NCBI RefSeq assembly: GCF_010499245.1
Contig: NZ_JAAGOW010000005.1
Span: 186,001-250,000, forward strand
Source: Variovorax sp. WS11
GTDB lineage: Bacteria > Pseudomonadota > Gammaproteobacteria > Burkholderiales > Burkholderiaceae_C
DNA length: 64,000 nt
Reading direction: 5' to 3'
The translations under genes and the position numbers were made by a program. Positions 25,967-36,144 of this stretch are shown piece after piece. The notes beneath the pieces were generated by a model that saw only the letters and a list, made by a program, of their open reading frames with translations, was not told the origin of the DNA and did no database searches. Numbering within the stretch: position 1 is the stretch's first letter; the number at the start of each line of letters is the position of its first letter.

Positions 25967-25978
25967 TCGACGCGTCGA
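25967..25978. promoter_or_regulatory. 12-bp palindrome in the badH leader
   Basis: TCGACGCGTCGA is a perfect 12-bp palindrome 33 bp upstream of the badH ATG. It could be a second BadR contact or a chance GC-rich palindrome. Confidence 0.3.
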
Positions 25979-26011
25979 CGATAGCAAGCTTCAAACCTCA
26001 CGGAGAACCTG

Positions 26012-26779
26012 ATGCAGAGATTCGAAAGCAAGACAGTGGTGGTCACCGGCGGCGGCGGCGGGATCGGCGGGGCGACCTGCCGGCGCTTCGCTCGCGAAGG
26101 CGCCAAGGTCGCGGTGTACGACATGAACCTGGACGCAGCCGAGAAGGTCGCGGCCGGTATCCGGGACGAGGGCGGGCAGGCGCAGGCGTTCCGCTGCGAC
26201 ATCACCGACCGCGCCAGCGTCGACAAGGCGGTGGAGGCCACGCAGCAGGGCCTGGGCCCGATCGACGTGCTCGTCAACAACGCCGGCTGGGACGTGTTCA
26301 AGCCCTTCACCAAGACCGAGCCGGCGCAGTGGGACAAGCTGATCGCGATCAACCTCACCGGCGCACTGCACATGCATCACGCGGTCCTGCCCGGCATGGC
26401 GGCGCGCAAGGCCGGGCGCATCGTGAACATCGCGTCCGATGCGGCGCGGGTCGGCTCCTCGGGCGAAGCGGTGTACGCGGCATGCAAGGGCGGCCTGGTG
26501 GCGTTTTCCAAGACCATCGCCCGCGAACATGCGCGTCACGGCATCACGGTCAACGTGGTGTGCCCGGGGCCGACCGACACCGCCCTGTTCGCCGACTACA
26601 AGGAAGGCGCAGGCAACCCCGAGAAGCTGATGGAAGCGTTCACCCGCTCGATTCCGCTGGGCCGCATCGGCCAGCCGGACGACCTGCCCGGCGCCATTCT
26701 CTTTTTCGCGAGCGGCGACGCCGGCTTCGTCACCGGCCAGGTGCTGAGCGTCTCCGGCGGCCTGACGATGAACGGCTGA
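26012..26779 (+). CDS. badH: 2-hydroxycyclohexanecarboxyl-CoA dehydrogenase (SDR)
   Basis: A 255-residue SDR. The cofactor motif is VVTGGGGGIGGATCRRFA, followed by YDMN, NNAG and the catalytic pair in YAACKGGLVAFSK; the end is VLSVSGGLTMNG. In the BadHI pathway this enzyme oxidises 2-hydroxycyclohexanecarboxyl-CoA to the 2-keto ester with NAD. The assignment rests on family fit and on the adjacent BadI-like ring hydrolase, AliA, AliB and BadK genes. It is the first gene of the plus-strand operon, divergent from badR. Confidence 0.87.
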   Translation: MQRFESKTVVVTGGGGGIGGATCRRFAREGAKVAVYDMNLDAAEKVAAGIRDEGGQAQAFRCDITDRASVDKAVEATQQGLGPIDVLVNNAGWDVFKPFTKTEPAQWDKLIAINLTGALHMHHAVLPGMAARKAGRIVNIASDAARVGSSGEAVYAACKGGLVAFSKTIAREHARHGITVNVVCPGPTDTALFADYKEGAGNPEKLMEAFTRSIPLGRIGQPDDLPGAILFFASGDAGFVTGQVLSVSGGLTMNG

Positions 26780-26820
26780 TCGCGCGCCGGCTTTTCCTGC
26801 AACCCCCTTAGGAGAACACC

Positions 26821-27603
26821 ATGGAATTCGAAGACATCCTTTACGAAGTACGCAACGGCGTGGCCTGGATCACGATCAACCGGCCCGACAAGATGAACTC
26901 GTTTCGCGGGCAGACTTGCGACGAGATCATCAAGGCGATGAACCGTGCCGGCTATGACCGCAGCGTCGGCGCCATCGTGCTGGCCGGCGCCGGAGACCGC
27001 GCCTTCTGCACGGGCGGCGACCAGTCCGCGCACAACGGCAACTACGACGGCCGCGGCACCATCGGCCTGCCGATGGAAGAGCTGCACGACACGATCCGCA
27101 ACGTGCCCAAGCCGGTCATCGCCCGCGTGCAGGGCTTCGCCATCGGCGGGGGCAACGTGCTGTGCACCATCTGCGACCTGACCATCGCCTCCGAGAAGGC
27201 CATCTTCGGCCAGGTGGGCCCGAAGATGGGATCGGTCGATCCGGGCTATGGCACGGCCTTCCTGGCGCGCGTCGTCGGCGAGAAGAAGGCGCGCGAGATC
27301 TGGTATCTCAACCGCCGCTACAGCGGCGCCGAGGCCGTGGCCATGGGCCTGGCCAACGCCGTGGTTCCGCACGAGCAGCTCGACGCCGAGGTGCAGAAGT
27401 GGGCCGAGGAAATCTGCGAGCGCAGTCCCACGGCGCTGGCCATCGCCAAGCGCAGCTTCAACGCCGACACCGCGCACCAGAGCGGAATCGCGGGCCTTGG
27501 CATGTACGCGCTCAAGCTCTACTACGACACGGAAGAGTCGCGCGAGGGCGTCAATGCCCTCAAGGAAAAGCGCAAGCCCGACTTCCGCCAGTACGCGAAG
27601 TAG
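26821..27603 (+). CDS. badI: 2-ketocyclohexanecarboxyl-CoA hydrolase
   Basis: A 260-residue crotonase-superfamily protein with the MenB/BadI-type pattern: WITINRPDKMNSFRGQTCDE, RAFCTGGDQSAHNGNYDGRG, GFAIGGGNVLCTICDLTIAS, GPKMGSVDPGYGTAFLARVV and KKAREIWYLNRRYSG. BadI opens the ring of 2-ketocyclohexanecarboxyl-CoA to give pimelyl-CoA. The D..YG.A pattern and GGD segment distinguish it from ordinary enoyl-CoA hydratases. A ribosome site (TTAGGAG) precedes the ATG, and badH ends 41 bp upstream. The specific call is well supported by the gene neighbourhood. Confidence 0.9.
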   Translation: MEFEDILYEVRNGVAWITINRPDKMNSFRGQTCDEIIKAMNRAGYDRSVGAIVLAGAGDRAFCTGGDQSAHNGNYDGRGTIGLPMEELHDTIRNVPKPVIARVQGFAIGGGNVLCTICDLTIASEKAIFGQVGPKMGSVDPGYGTAFLARVVGEKKAREIWYLNRRYSGAEAVAMGLANAVVPHEQLDAEVQKWAEEICERSPTALAIAKRSFNADTAHQSGIAGLGMYALKLYYDTEESREGVNALKEKRKPDFRQYAK

Positions 27604-27681
27604 AGACCCGCCCCACCCATCGATCCCGCACGCACGGCGCCATCGGTATGGCGCCGGGGCTGCGCACCCTGGAGACAAGTC

Positions 27682-28835
27682 ATGAATCCCTATCTCGACG
27701 ACGACCTGACGGCGCTCGGCGACCATGCGCGCGCCGCTTCGCCACCGAGCGCATCGCCCCCGGCTTCCTGGAACGCGACAAGACCCGCGTGCTCGAGCGT
27801 CAGCTGATGCGCGACATGGGCGAGATGGGCTTCATCGCGCCCGAGTTGCCCGAGATGCATGGCGGCCAGGGCATGGGCTGCCTGGCCGCCGGCGTGATCC
27901 ATGAGGAGATTGCGCGCGCCGACCTCAGCATGTCCTACATCAACCTGCTCGCCTCGCTCAATGGCCAGATCCTCTCGCAGCACGGCAAGCCCGAAGTCGT
28001 CCAGCCGTGGCTGCAGAAGCTGACGCGCGGCGAGGCCTTGTTCGCCATCGCGCTGACCGAGCCGCGCGGAGGCTCCGATGCGGCCAACCTGCGCCTGCGC
28101 GTGGAGCGCGTCGGCGACGAGTACGTGATCAACGGTGAGAAGACTTCCATCTCCGCCGCCGACCAGGCCGACGCGGCGGTGGTGTTCGGCCGCACCGGCC
28201 CGGTCGAGTCGGGCGCCCACGGCGTGACCGCGCTGCTGGTGCCGATGGACCTGCCGGGCGTGACCCGCAACCGCTTCGATTGCCACGGCCAGCGCGCCAT
28301 CGGCCGCGGCTCGCTGTTCTTCGAGAACGTGCGGGTGCCTGTGAGCCACCGGCTCGGGTCCGAGAACAAGGGGTTCGTTCAGGTGATGCAGGGCTTCGAC
28401 TTCTCGCGGGCGCTGATCGGGCTGCAGGTCCTGGCGGTGGCTCGCGCCGCGCTCGAGGAGACGTGGGAGTACGTGGCGCAGCGCGAAGCCTTCGGCAAGC
28501 CGCTGGCGGCGTTCCAGGGCGTGTCGCATCCGCTGGCCGACTTCGACACGCAGGTAAGCGCCGCGCGCCTGCTGTGCCTGCAGACCTTGTGGCTGAAAGA
28601 CAAGGGCGCGCCCCACTCCGCCGAAGCCGCGATGTGCAAGTGGTGGGCGCCCAAGCTGGCCTACGACGCCATCCACCAGTGCCTGCTGATGTTCGGCCAT
28701 GGCGGCTACGACCGCGGCGTGATGGAGCAGCGTCTGCGCGACGTGCTGGGCTTCCAGATCGGCGACGGCACCGCGCAGATCATGAAAACCATCGTGGCGC
28801 GCACCCGCGCCGGGCGCGACGCAGTACCGGCCTGA
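27682..28835 (+). CDS. aliB: Cyclohexanecarboxyl-CoA dehydrogenase, frameshifted near N-terminus
   Basis: An acyl-CoA dehydrogenase interrupted by an apparent 2-bp insertion. The ATG at 27682, behind a GGAGACAAG ribosome site, starts MNPYLDDDLTALGDHA, then the frame leaves the family at a GC repeat (27727-27734). Two bases out of phase the protein resumes as RRFATERIAPGFLERDKTR and is intact to 28835. It includes FAIALTEPRGGSDAANLRL (FAD/substrate loop), GVTALLVPMDLPGV, RALIGLQVLAVARAALEE and MFGHGGYDRGVMEQRLRD (flavin-ADP region). Removing one GC unit gives a full-length enzyme of about 383 residues. AliB makes cyclohex-1-ene-1-carboxyl-CoA. Either the gene is inactive, the repeat is variable, or the base call is wrong. 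Confidence 0.82.
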
Positions 28836-28876
28836 GCCGTTCACCCCCAGCGACAGAAAAACCAGGAGACAAGACC

Positions 28877-30520
<1,644 letters not shown>

Positions 30521-30564
30521 CGGCAACACCTCGCACCTTCCCCCACATCCAAGGAGACAAGACC

Positions 30565-31557
30565 ATGTTCGTTCCCATCCCAGCGGCCGCACGGCGCACC
30601 CTCGCGCTTGCCGTTCTCGCCATCTTCGGCGTCGCCGGTTCCGCGCAGGCGCAGACGGCCGCCAACTGGCCCGCAAAACCCATCCGCGTGGTCGTCGGCT
30701 TCGCGCCTGGCGGCAGCACCGATGTCATGTCGCGCATCCTGTCGCAGACCCTCTCGGAATCGCTGGGCCAACCGGTCATCATCGACAACAAGCCCGGTGC
30801 GAGCGGCAATATCGCTGCCTCGGAAGTGGTGCGTGCCGCGCCGGACGGACACACCTTCCTGATCGCGCCCACCTCGGTCGAAACGGCCAACCCGTCGCTG
30901 TTCAAGTCGAACATCCTGCCTTCGCGCGACCTGACGCCCGTGGCCAGCGTCGGGCGCACCCAGATGTACCTGGTCGCCAAGCCACAGATGGCAGCCAAGG
31001 ACGTGCGGGAGTTGGTGGCAATGGCCAAGGCCAAGCCGGGCACGCTGTCCTACGCCTCTGCCGGTTCCGGCACGCCCCCGCACCTCGCCTGCGAACTGTT
31101 CAAGCAGGCCACCGCGACCTCCATCACCCACATCCCGTATCGCGGAGCGGCCCCCGCGCTGCAGGATGTGCTGTCGGGTCAGGCCGACTTCGTCTGCGAC
31201 CCCGGCATCGCCTTCCCGCACATCCGCACCGGCAAGGTCAAGCTGCTGGGCATCGTGAGCACCAAGCGCTCGCCTTTCTTTCCCGACGTCCCGACAGTGG
31301 GCGAGCAGGGCTTTCCGGGGGCCAACCTCGACATCTGGTTCGGCCTGTGGGCGCCCAACGGCACGTCCCCCGAGATCGTGGCCCGCATGAACCGCGAACT
31401 GGCAAAGGCGTTGGCTCAGCCGGGCGTCAAGTCGCGCTATGCCGACCTCGGTGCCGAGCCGATCGCGATGGACACGGCGGAATTCCGCAAGCTGCTCGTC
31501 AACGAGACTGCGCAGCTGTCCGCCCTGATCAAGGAACAGAAGATCAGCGTGGACTGA
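30565..31557 (+). CDS. Bug/TctC-family solute-binding protein
   Basis: A 330-residue periplasmic binding protein of the tripartite tricarboxylate type. The signal peptide is LALAVLAIFGVAGSAQAQ. Family motifs are WPAKPIRVVVGFAPGGSTDV, VIIDNKPGASGNIAASEVV, THIPYRGAAPALQDVLSGQ and KLLGIVSTKRSPFFPDVPTV. Bug proteins bind carboxylates; the aspartate in GGSTDV helps coordinate the ligand. A strong AAGGAG ribosome site precedes the ATG. Placed inside the aliA-badK gap it may present cyclohexanecarboxylate or a related acid to a TctAB permease, none of which is encoded in the window. Confidence 0.9.
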   Translation: MFVPIPAAARRTLALAVLAIFGVAGSAQAQTAANWPAKPIRVVVGFAPGGSTDVMSRILSQTLSESLGQPVIIDNKPGASGNIAASEVVRAAPDGHTFLIAPTSVETANPSLFKSNILPSRDLTPVASVGRTQMYLVAKPQMAAKDVRELVAMAKAKPGTLSYASAGSGTPPHLACELFKQATATSITHIPYRGAAPALQDVLSGQADFVCDPGIAFPHIRTGKVKLLGIVSTKRSPFFPDVPTVGEQGFPGANLDIWFGLWAPNGTSPEIVARMNRELAKALAQPGVKSRYADLGAEPIAMDTAEFRKLLVNETAQLSALIKEQKISVD

Positions 31558-31569
31558 AGCGGGCCCGTC

Positions 31570-32346
31570 ATGCAAGAACAACCCATCCTGGTGGAGACGC
31601 ACGGCCGGGTCAGCGTCATCACGCTGAACAGGCCGCAGCAGATGAACGCGCTCGACGATGCGCTGATGGACGCCCTGGGCGCCGCGCTGCTGGCCTGCGA
31701 TGCCGATGCAGACATCGGCGCCATCGTCATCACCGGCAATGACAAGGCCTTCGCGGCCGGAGCCGACATTGCGGCGATGGCGGAGTGGAGCTACATGGAT
31801 GTGTACCAGGGCGACTTCATCACGCGCAACTGGGAAACCATCCGGCGCGTGCGCAAGCCGGTGATCGCGGCGGTGGCGGGCTTCGCCATGGGCGGAGGCT
31901 GCGAGCTGGCGATGGCGTGCGACATGATCGTTGCCGCCGAATCCGCGCGGTTCGCGTTGCCCGAGATCAAGCTCGCCATGCTGCCGGGCGCCGGCGGTAC
32001 CCAGCGCCTGCCGCGCGCCATCGGCAAGGCCAAGGCCATGGACATGTGCCTGTCGGGCCGCATGCTGGATGCCGCAGAAGCCGATCGCTACGGACTGGTC
32101 TCGCGCGTGGTGGCGAGCGAGCAGCTACGTGAGGAAACGCTCGACCTCGCCGCTCGCATCGCAGCCTTCTCGCTGCCGGCCTTGATGGCGATCAAGGAGT
32201 CCGTGAACCGCGCCTGGGAATCCTCGTTGTCCGAGGGCATCGGCTTCGAGCGTCGCCAGCTGCATGCGCGTTTTGCCAGCGAGGACGCGCATGAAGGCAT
32301 GCATGCCTTTCTGTCCAAGCGCAAGCCGGTGTTCAGGCACCGCTGA
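31570..32346 (+). CDS. badK: Cyclohex-1-ene-1-carboxyl-CoA hydratase (crotonase)
   Basis: A 258-residue enoyl-CoA hydratase. It has VSVITLNRPQQMNALDDALM, KAFAAGADIAAMAEWSYMDV (oxyanion region), GFAMGGGCELAMACDMIVAA (first catalytic Glu) and FALPEIKLAMLPGAGGTQRL (second Glu). BadK hydrates cyclohex-1-ene-1-carboxyl-CoA to the 2-hydroxy ester used by BadH, so it fills the missing step between AliB and BadH. It starts 12 bp after the Bug gene. Other enoyl-CoA hydratases look alike, so the specific name comes from context. Confidence 0.85.
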   Translation: MQEQPILVETHGRVSVITLNRPQQMNALDDALMDALGAALLACDADADIGAIVITGNDKAFAAGADIAAMAEWSYMDVYQGDFITRNWETIRRVRKPVIAAVAGFAMGGGCELAMACDMIVAAESARFALPEIKLAMLPGAGGTQRLPRAIGKAKAMDMCLSGRMLDAAEADRYGLVSRVVASEQLREETLDLAARIAAFSLPALMAIKESVNRAWESSLSEGIGFERRQLHARFASEDAHEGMHAFLSKRKPVFRHR

Positions 32347-32370
32347 TTCGTTCAATCCCTGGAGCCATCC

Positions 32371-33132
32371 ATGAAGATACTTGTCCCCGTCAAGCGGGTC
32401 GTCGATTACAACGTGAAGGTGCGCGTCAAGAGCGACGGCACCGGAATGGACCTCGCCAACGTCAAGATGAGCATGAACCCCTTCGACGAGATCGCCGTCG
32501 AAGAAGCGGTGAGGCTCAAGGAGAAGGGCGTCGTCACCGAGATCATCGCCGTGTCCGGCGGCGATGCGAAGTGCCAGGAGACCCTGCGCACCGCCATGGC
32601 CATCGGCGCCGACCGCGGCATCCTGGTCGAGACCACCGAAGAGCTGCAGCCGCTGGCCGTGGCCAAGCTGCTCAAGGCGCTGGTGGACAAGGAACAGCCC
32701 GGTTTGGTGATCCTGGGCAAGCAGGCCATCGACGACGATGCCAACCAGACCGGCCAGATGCTGGCTGCTCTCGCGGATCTCCCGCAAGCCACCTTCGCCA
32801 GCAAGGTCGAAGTGTCGGGCACAGACGCAGAAGGAAGGGTGCAAGTCACCCGCGAAGTCGACGGCGGCCTGGAAACCATCTCGCTTTCGCTGCCCGCGGT
32901 CATCACCACCGACCTGCGCCTGAACGAGCCGCGCTACGTGACCTTGCCCAACATCATGAAGGCCAAGAAGAAGCAGCTCGACACCCTCAAGCCCGAGGAC
33001 CTGGGCGTGGACGTCAAGCCGCGCCTGAAGACCCTGAAGGTCAGCGAGCCCCCGAAGCGCGGTGCCGGCATCAAGGTGCCCGATGTCGCCACCCTGGTGG
33101 ACAAGCTGAAGAACGAAGCGAAGGTGATCTGA
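32371..33132 (+). CDS. etfB: Electron transfer flavoprotein, beta subunit
   Basis: A 253-residue EtfB. It starts MKILVPVKRVVDYNVKVRVK, then KMSMNPFDEIAVEEAVRLKE (conserved EtfB signature), ADRGILVETTEEL and VILGKQAIDDDANQTGQMLA. The end is PRYVTLPNIMKAKKKQLDTL. It binds AMP and forms the soluble heterodimer with EtfA that carries electrons from acyl-CoA dehydrogenases such as AliB to the quinone pool. The EtfA start is 2 bp beyond its stop, so the two are cotranscribed and probably cotranslated. Confidence 0.95.
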   Translation: MKILVPVKRVVDYNVKVRVKSDGTGMDLANVKMSMNPFDEIAVEEAVRLKEKGVVTEIIAVSGGDAKCQETLRTAMAIGADRGILVETTEELQPLAVAKLLKALVDKEQPGLVILGKQAIDDDANQTGQMLAALADLPQATFASKVEVSGTDAEGRVQVTREVDGGLETISLSLPAVITTDLRLNEPRYVTLPNIMKAKKKQLDTLKPEDLGVDVKPRLKTLKVSEPPKRGAGIKVPDVATLVDKLKNEAKVI

Positions 33133-33134
33133 CC

Positions 33135-34070
33135 ATGACCGTACTTGTTATTGCCGAACACGACCACGCCACCGTCAAGCCGGCGACCCTGAACACCGTG
33201 ACCGCGGGCCTGGCCTGCCAGAGCGGCGATGTGCATGTGCTGGTGGCCGGTGCCAATGCGGCGGAAGCCGCGGCCGCTGCGGCCAAGATCGCCGGCGTGG
33301 CCAAGGTGATTGCCGCCGACAGCCCGAGCCTCGCCGAGAACCTGGCCGAAAACGTCGCCGCCCAGGTGCTTTCCATCGCCAAGAACTACAGCCACATCCT
33401 GTTCCCGGCCACGGCCAACGGCAAGAACGTCGCCCCGCGCGTCGCCGCCAAGCTCGATGTCGCCCAGATCAGCGACATCACCAAGGTCGACAGCCCCGAC
33501 ACCTTCGAGCGCCCGATCTACGCGGGCAATGCCATTGCCATCGTGCAGAGCAGCGATGCGATCAAGGTGGTCACGGTGCGCACCACCGGCTTCGACGCGG
33601 CGGCGGCCACCGGCGGCAGCGCCACGGTCGAGAACGCCGAGGGCGTGGCCGACAGCGGCAAGTCCAGCTTCGTCGGAAGAGAGGTCACCAAGAGCGAACG
33701 CCCCGAACTCACGGCCGCCAAGATCATCGTCTCGGGCGGCCGAGCGCTCGGCAGCGCCGAGAAGTTCCAGGAGATGATGGCCCCGCTGGCCGACAAGCTC
33801 AACGCCGGCCTGGGCGCCAGCCGCGCCGCGGTCGATGCGGGCTACGCCCCCAACGACTGGCAGGTGGGCCAGACCGGCAAGATCGTCGCGCCGCAGTTGT
33901 ACATCGCCTGCGGCATCTCGGGCGCGATCCAGCATCTGGCCGGTATGAAGGATTCGAAGGTGATCGTGGCGATCAACAAGGACCCGGAAGCGCCGATCTT
34001 CTCGGTGGCCGACTACGGCCTGGAAGCCGATCTGTTCACGGCCGTGCCGGAGCTGGTCAAGACGCTCTGA
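33135..34070 (+). CDS. etfA: Electron transfer flavoprotein, alpha subunit
   Basis: A 311-residue EtfA. The N-terminal domain begins MTVLVIAEHDHATVKPATLN and contains SHILFPATANGKNVAPRVAA and FERPIYAGNAIAIVQS. The FAD-binding C-terminus contains KIIVSGGRALGSAEKFQEMM, LGASRAAVDAGYAPN, VGQTGKIVAPQLYIACGISG and AIQHLAGMKDSKVIVAINKD. All standard motifs are present. It partners EtfB and takes electrons from the cluster's acyl-CoA dehydrogenase. Confidence 0.95.
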   Translation: MTVLVIAEHDHATVKPATLNTVTAGLACQSGDVHVLVAGANAAEAAAAAAKIAGVAKVIAADSPSLAENLAENVAAQVLSIAKNYSHILFPATANGKNVAPRVAAKLDVAQISDITKVDSPDTFERPIYAGNAIAIVQSSDAIKVVTVRTTGFDAAAATGGSATVENAEGVADSGKSSFVGREVTKSERPELTAAKIIVSGGRALGSAEKFQEMMAPLADKLNAGLGASRAAVDAGYAPNDWQVGQTGKIVAPQLYIACGISGAIQHLAGMKDSKVIVAINKDPEAPIFSVADYGLEADLFTAVPELVKTL

Positions 34071-34115
34071 GCAAGCAAAGCTCCCCAACTGAATCCACAC
34101 CCACAGGGACCCGTC

Positions 34116-36131
34116 ATGCAAAACGCCTCGTCTTCCCCTTCGCCCGAAATCCTCTGGACGCCCGGCCCGGAGCAGCTGCAGTCGAGCCGGCTGGTTCACT
34201 ACCAGCGCTGGCTCGAGCGCGAACGAGGCGTCGAGACCCGGGACTACGCCGAGCTGTGGCGCTGGTCCGTCGATGATCTCTCGCGGTTCTGGCAATCGAT
34301 CTGGAGCTACTTCGACATCCAGGCCGACGGTGACCGCGAGCCGGCGCTCGGACGGCGCGAAATGCCCGGCGCGGAATGGTTCCCCAAGGCCCGGCTGAAC
34401 TTCGCCGAGCATGTGTTCCGCCATGCGAGGCCCGATCAGCCCGCGGTCATCGCGCGCGGCGAGGACGGCCCCGTGCAGCACATTTCGTGGGCGGAACTGG
34501 AGCGCTCGACGGCCGCACTCGCGGCCGCGCTGCGGGGATGGGGCGTGCGGCCCGGCGACCGGGTCGCGAGCTACATGCCGAACCGCCCGGAGACCCTGAT
34601 CGCCTTCCTGGCGTGCGCGAGCATCGGCGCCGTCTGGTCGAGTTGCGCGACGGACATGGGCGCATCCGTGGTGCTGGATCGCCTGCGCCAGATCGAGCCC
34701 AAGGTGCTGTTCGCCGTCGACAGCTACAGCTACAGCGGCAAGCGGTACGACCGGCTCGACGTGGTCAACGAGCTGCTGAGCGGCCTGCCCACTGTCGAGC
34801 ACGTCGTACAGGTGGCCGGACCGCTCGCCGGCGAGCGCGCTGTCGATTGGCGCCACCACTCGCACTGGGCATCGGCCGTTCTCGGCGATGCCGCTCCCCG
34901 CTACGAGCGTGTGCCCTTCGCGCATCCGCTCTGGATCTTGTACTCGTCGGGCACCACGGGCCTGCCGAAAGCCATGGTGCACAGTCAGGGCGGCATCCTG
35001 CTCACCCACCTCAAGGAAATGGGACTGCAGAACGACCTGCGCCCCGGCGACCGCCTGCTTTTCCTGGGCAGCACGGGGTGGGCCGTGTGGAACCTGCTGG
35101 TGGGCGCGCTGGTCACCGGAGCGTCGATCGTTCTCTACGACGGACATCCGTCCTGGCCCGACGGCGATGCGCTTTGGCGCTTCATGGACGAGCACGAGGT
35201 CGCCGTTTTCGGTTGCGGCGCCGCATTCCTGATCAGTTGCAAGAAGGACGCGCTGAGGCCGAGGGACTACGCGCCCCTCGCGAAGCTGCGCACCATCCTG
35301 TCGACGGGATCGCCGCTGCCGATGGACGCGTTCGAGTGGGTCTATGCCAACGTGAAGCCCGATGTCTGGCTCGCCTCGATCAGCGGGGGCACCGATGTCG
35401 CCTCGTGCTTCGTCGGCTGTGCGCCGACGCTCCCGGTGCGCGCGGGAGAGATCCAGTGCGCGGAGCTGGGCGTGGCCGCCTATGCCTTCGACGATGCGGG
35501 CAACTGCGTGATCGACGAGGTGGGCGAACTGGTGATCACGCAGCCCATGCCTTCGATGCCGGTGGCGTTCTGGAACGATCCGGATGGGCAGCGCTACCGC
35601 GAGGCCTACTTCGAGATGTTCCCGGGCGTCTGGCGCCAAGGCGACTGGATACGGTTCACGCCTTGCGGCAGCTCGGTGATCTACGGTCGATCGGACAGCA
35701 CGATCAACCGCTTCGGCATCCGCATCGGCACTGCCGAGATCTATCGTGTCGTCGAGGAACTGCCCGAAGTGCGCGACAGCCTGGTCATCGATCTGGAGTA
35801 CCTGGGCCGGCCATCGTTCATGCCCCTGTTCGTGGTGCTGCAGCCGGGGACCGGGCTGGACGCGGAACTCGTCGACCGGATCAAGCAGCAGATTCGCAGC
35901 AAGGCCTCGGGCCGCCATGTTCCCGACGCGATCGTCCAGGTCGGCGAAATTCCGCGCACGCTGAGCGGGAAGAAGATGGAGGTCCCCGTGCGCAAGCTCC
36001 TGCTGGGCGCGGAACCGGGCAAGGTCGCCAGCCCCGACGCGATGCAAAACCCCTCCAGCCTGGCGTTTTTCGTGCAGTACGCCCGGACGCGCAACCTCGG
36101 TCTCAATCAGGCGACACCAGAGAGCCGGTGA
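34116..36131 (+). CDS. Acetoacetyl-CoA synthetase-like ligase
   Basis: A 671-residue acyl-CoA synthetase of the acetoacetate-CoA ligase type. Its N-terminal acyl-CoA-synthetase extension reads DLSRFWQSIWSYFDIQADG and GAEWFPKARLNFAEHVF. The loop is WILYSSGTTGLPKAMVHSQG, followed by FGCGAAFLISCKKDALRP, SISGGTDVASCFVG and the lysine motif RTLSGKKMEVPVRKLL. It would activate acetoacetate or a similar beta-keto acid to its CoA ester in the cytoplasm. It follows etfA by 45 bp and ends convergent with the next gene, so it probably closes the plus-strand operon. The exact substrate is inferred from family. Confidence 0.85.
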   Translation: MQNASSSPSPEILWTPGPEQLQSSRLVHYQRWLERERGVETRDYAELWRWSVDDLSRFWQSIWSYFDIQADGDREPALGRREMPGAEWFPKARLNFAEHVFRHARPDQPAVIARGEDGPVQHISWAELERSTAALAAALRGWGVRPGDRVASYMPNRPETLIAFLACASIGAVWSSCATDMGASVVLDRLRQIEPKVLFAVDSYSYSGKRYDRLDVVNELLSGLPTVEHVVQVAGPLAGERAVDWRHHSHWASAVLGDAAPRYERVPFAHPLWILYSSGTTGLPKAMVHSQGGILLTHLKEMGLQNDLRPGDRLLFLGSTGWAVWNLLVGALVTGASIVLYDGHPSWPDGDALWRFMDEHEVAVFGCGAAFLISCKKDALRPRDYAPLAKLRTILSTGSPLPMDAFEWVYANVKPDVWLASISGGTDVASCFVGCAPTLPVRAGEIQCAELGVAAYAFDDAGNCVIDEVGELVITQPMPSMPVAFWNDPDGQRYREAYFEMFPGVWRQGDWIRFTPCGSSVIYGRSDSTINRFGIRIGTAEIYRVVEELPEVRDSLVIDLEYLGRPSFMPLFVVLQPGTGLDAELVDRIKQQIRSKASGRHVPDAIVQVGEIPRTLSGKKMEVPVRKLLLGAEPGKVASPDAMQNPSSLAFFVQYARTRNLGLNQATPESR

Positions 36132-36144
36132 GCGCCCTTCCTCT

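Noticed and set aside
32934..36047. 1,037-codon minus-strand open frame across etfA and the acetoacetyl-CoA synthetase
   Set aside because: No recognisable domain; it is an antisense shadow of two well-supported genes.
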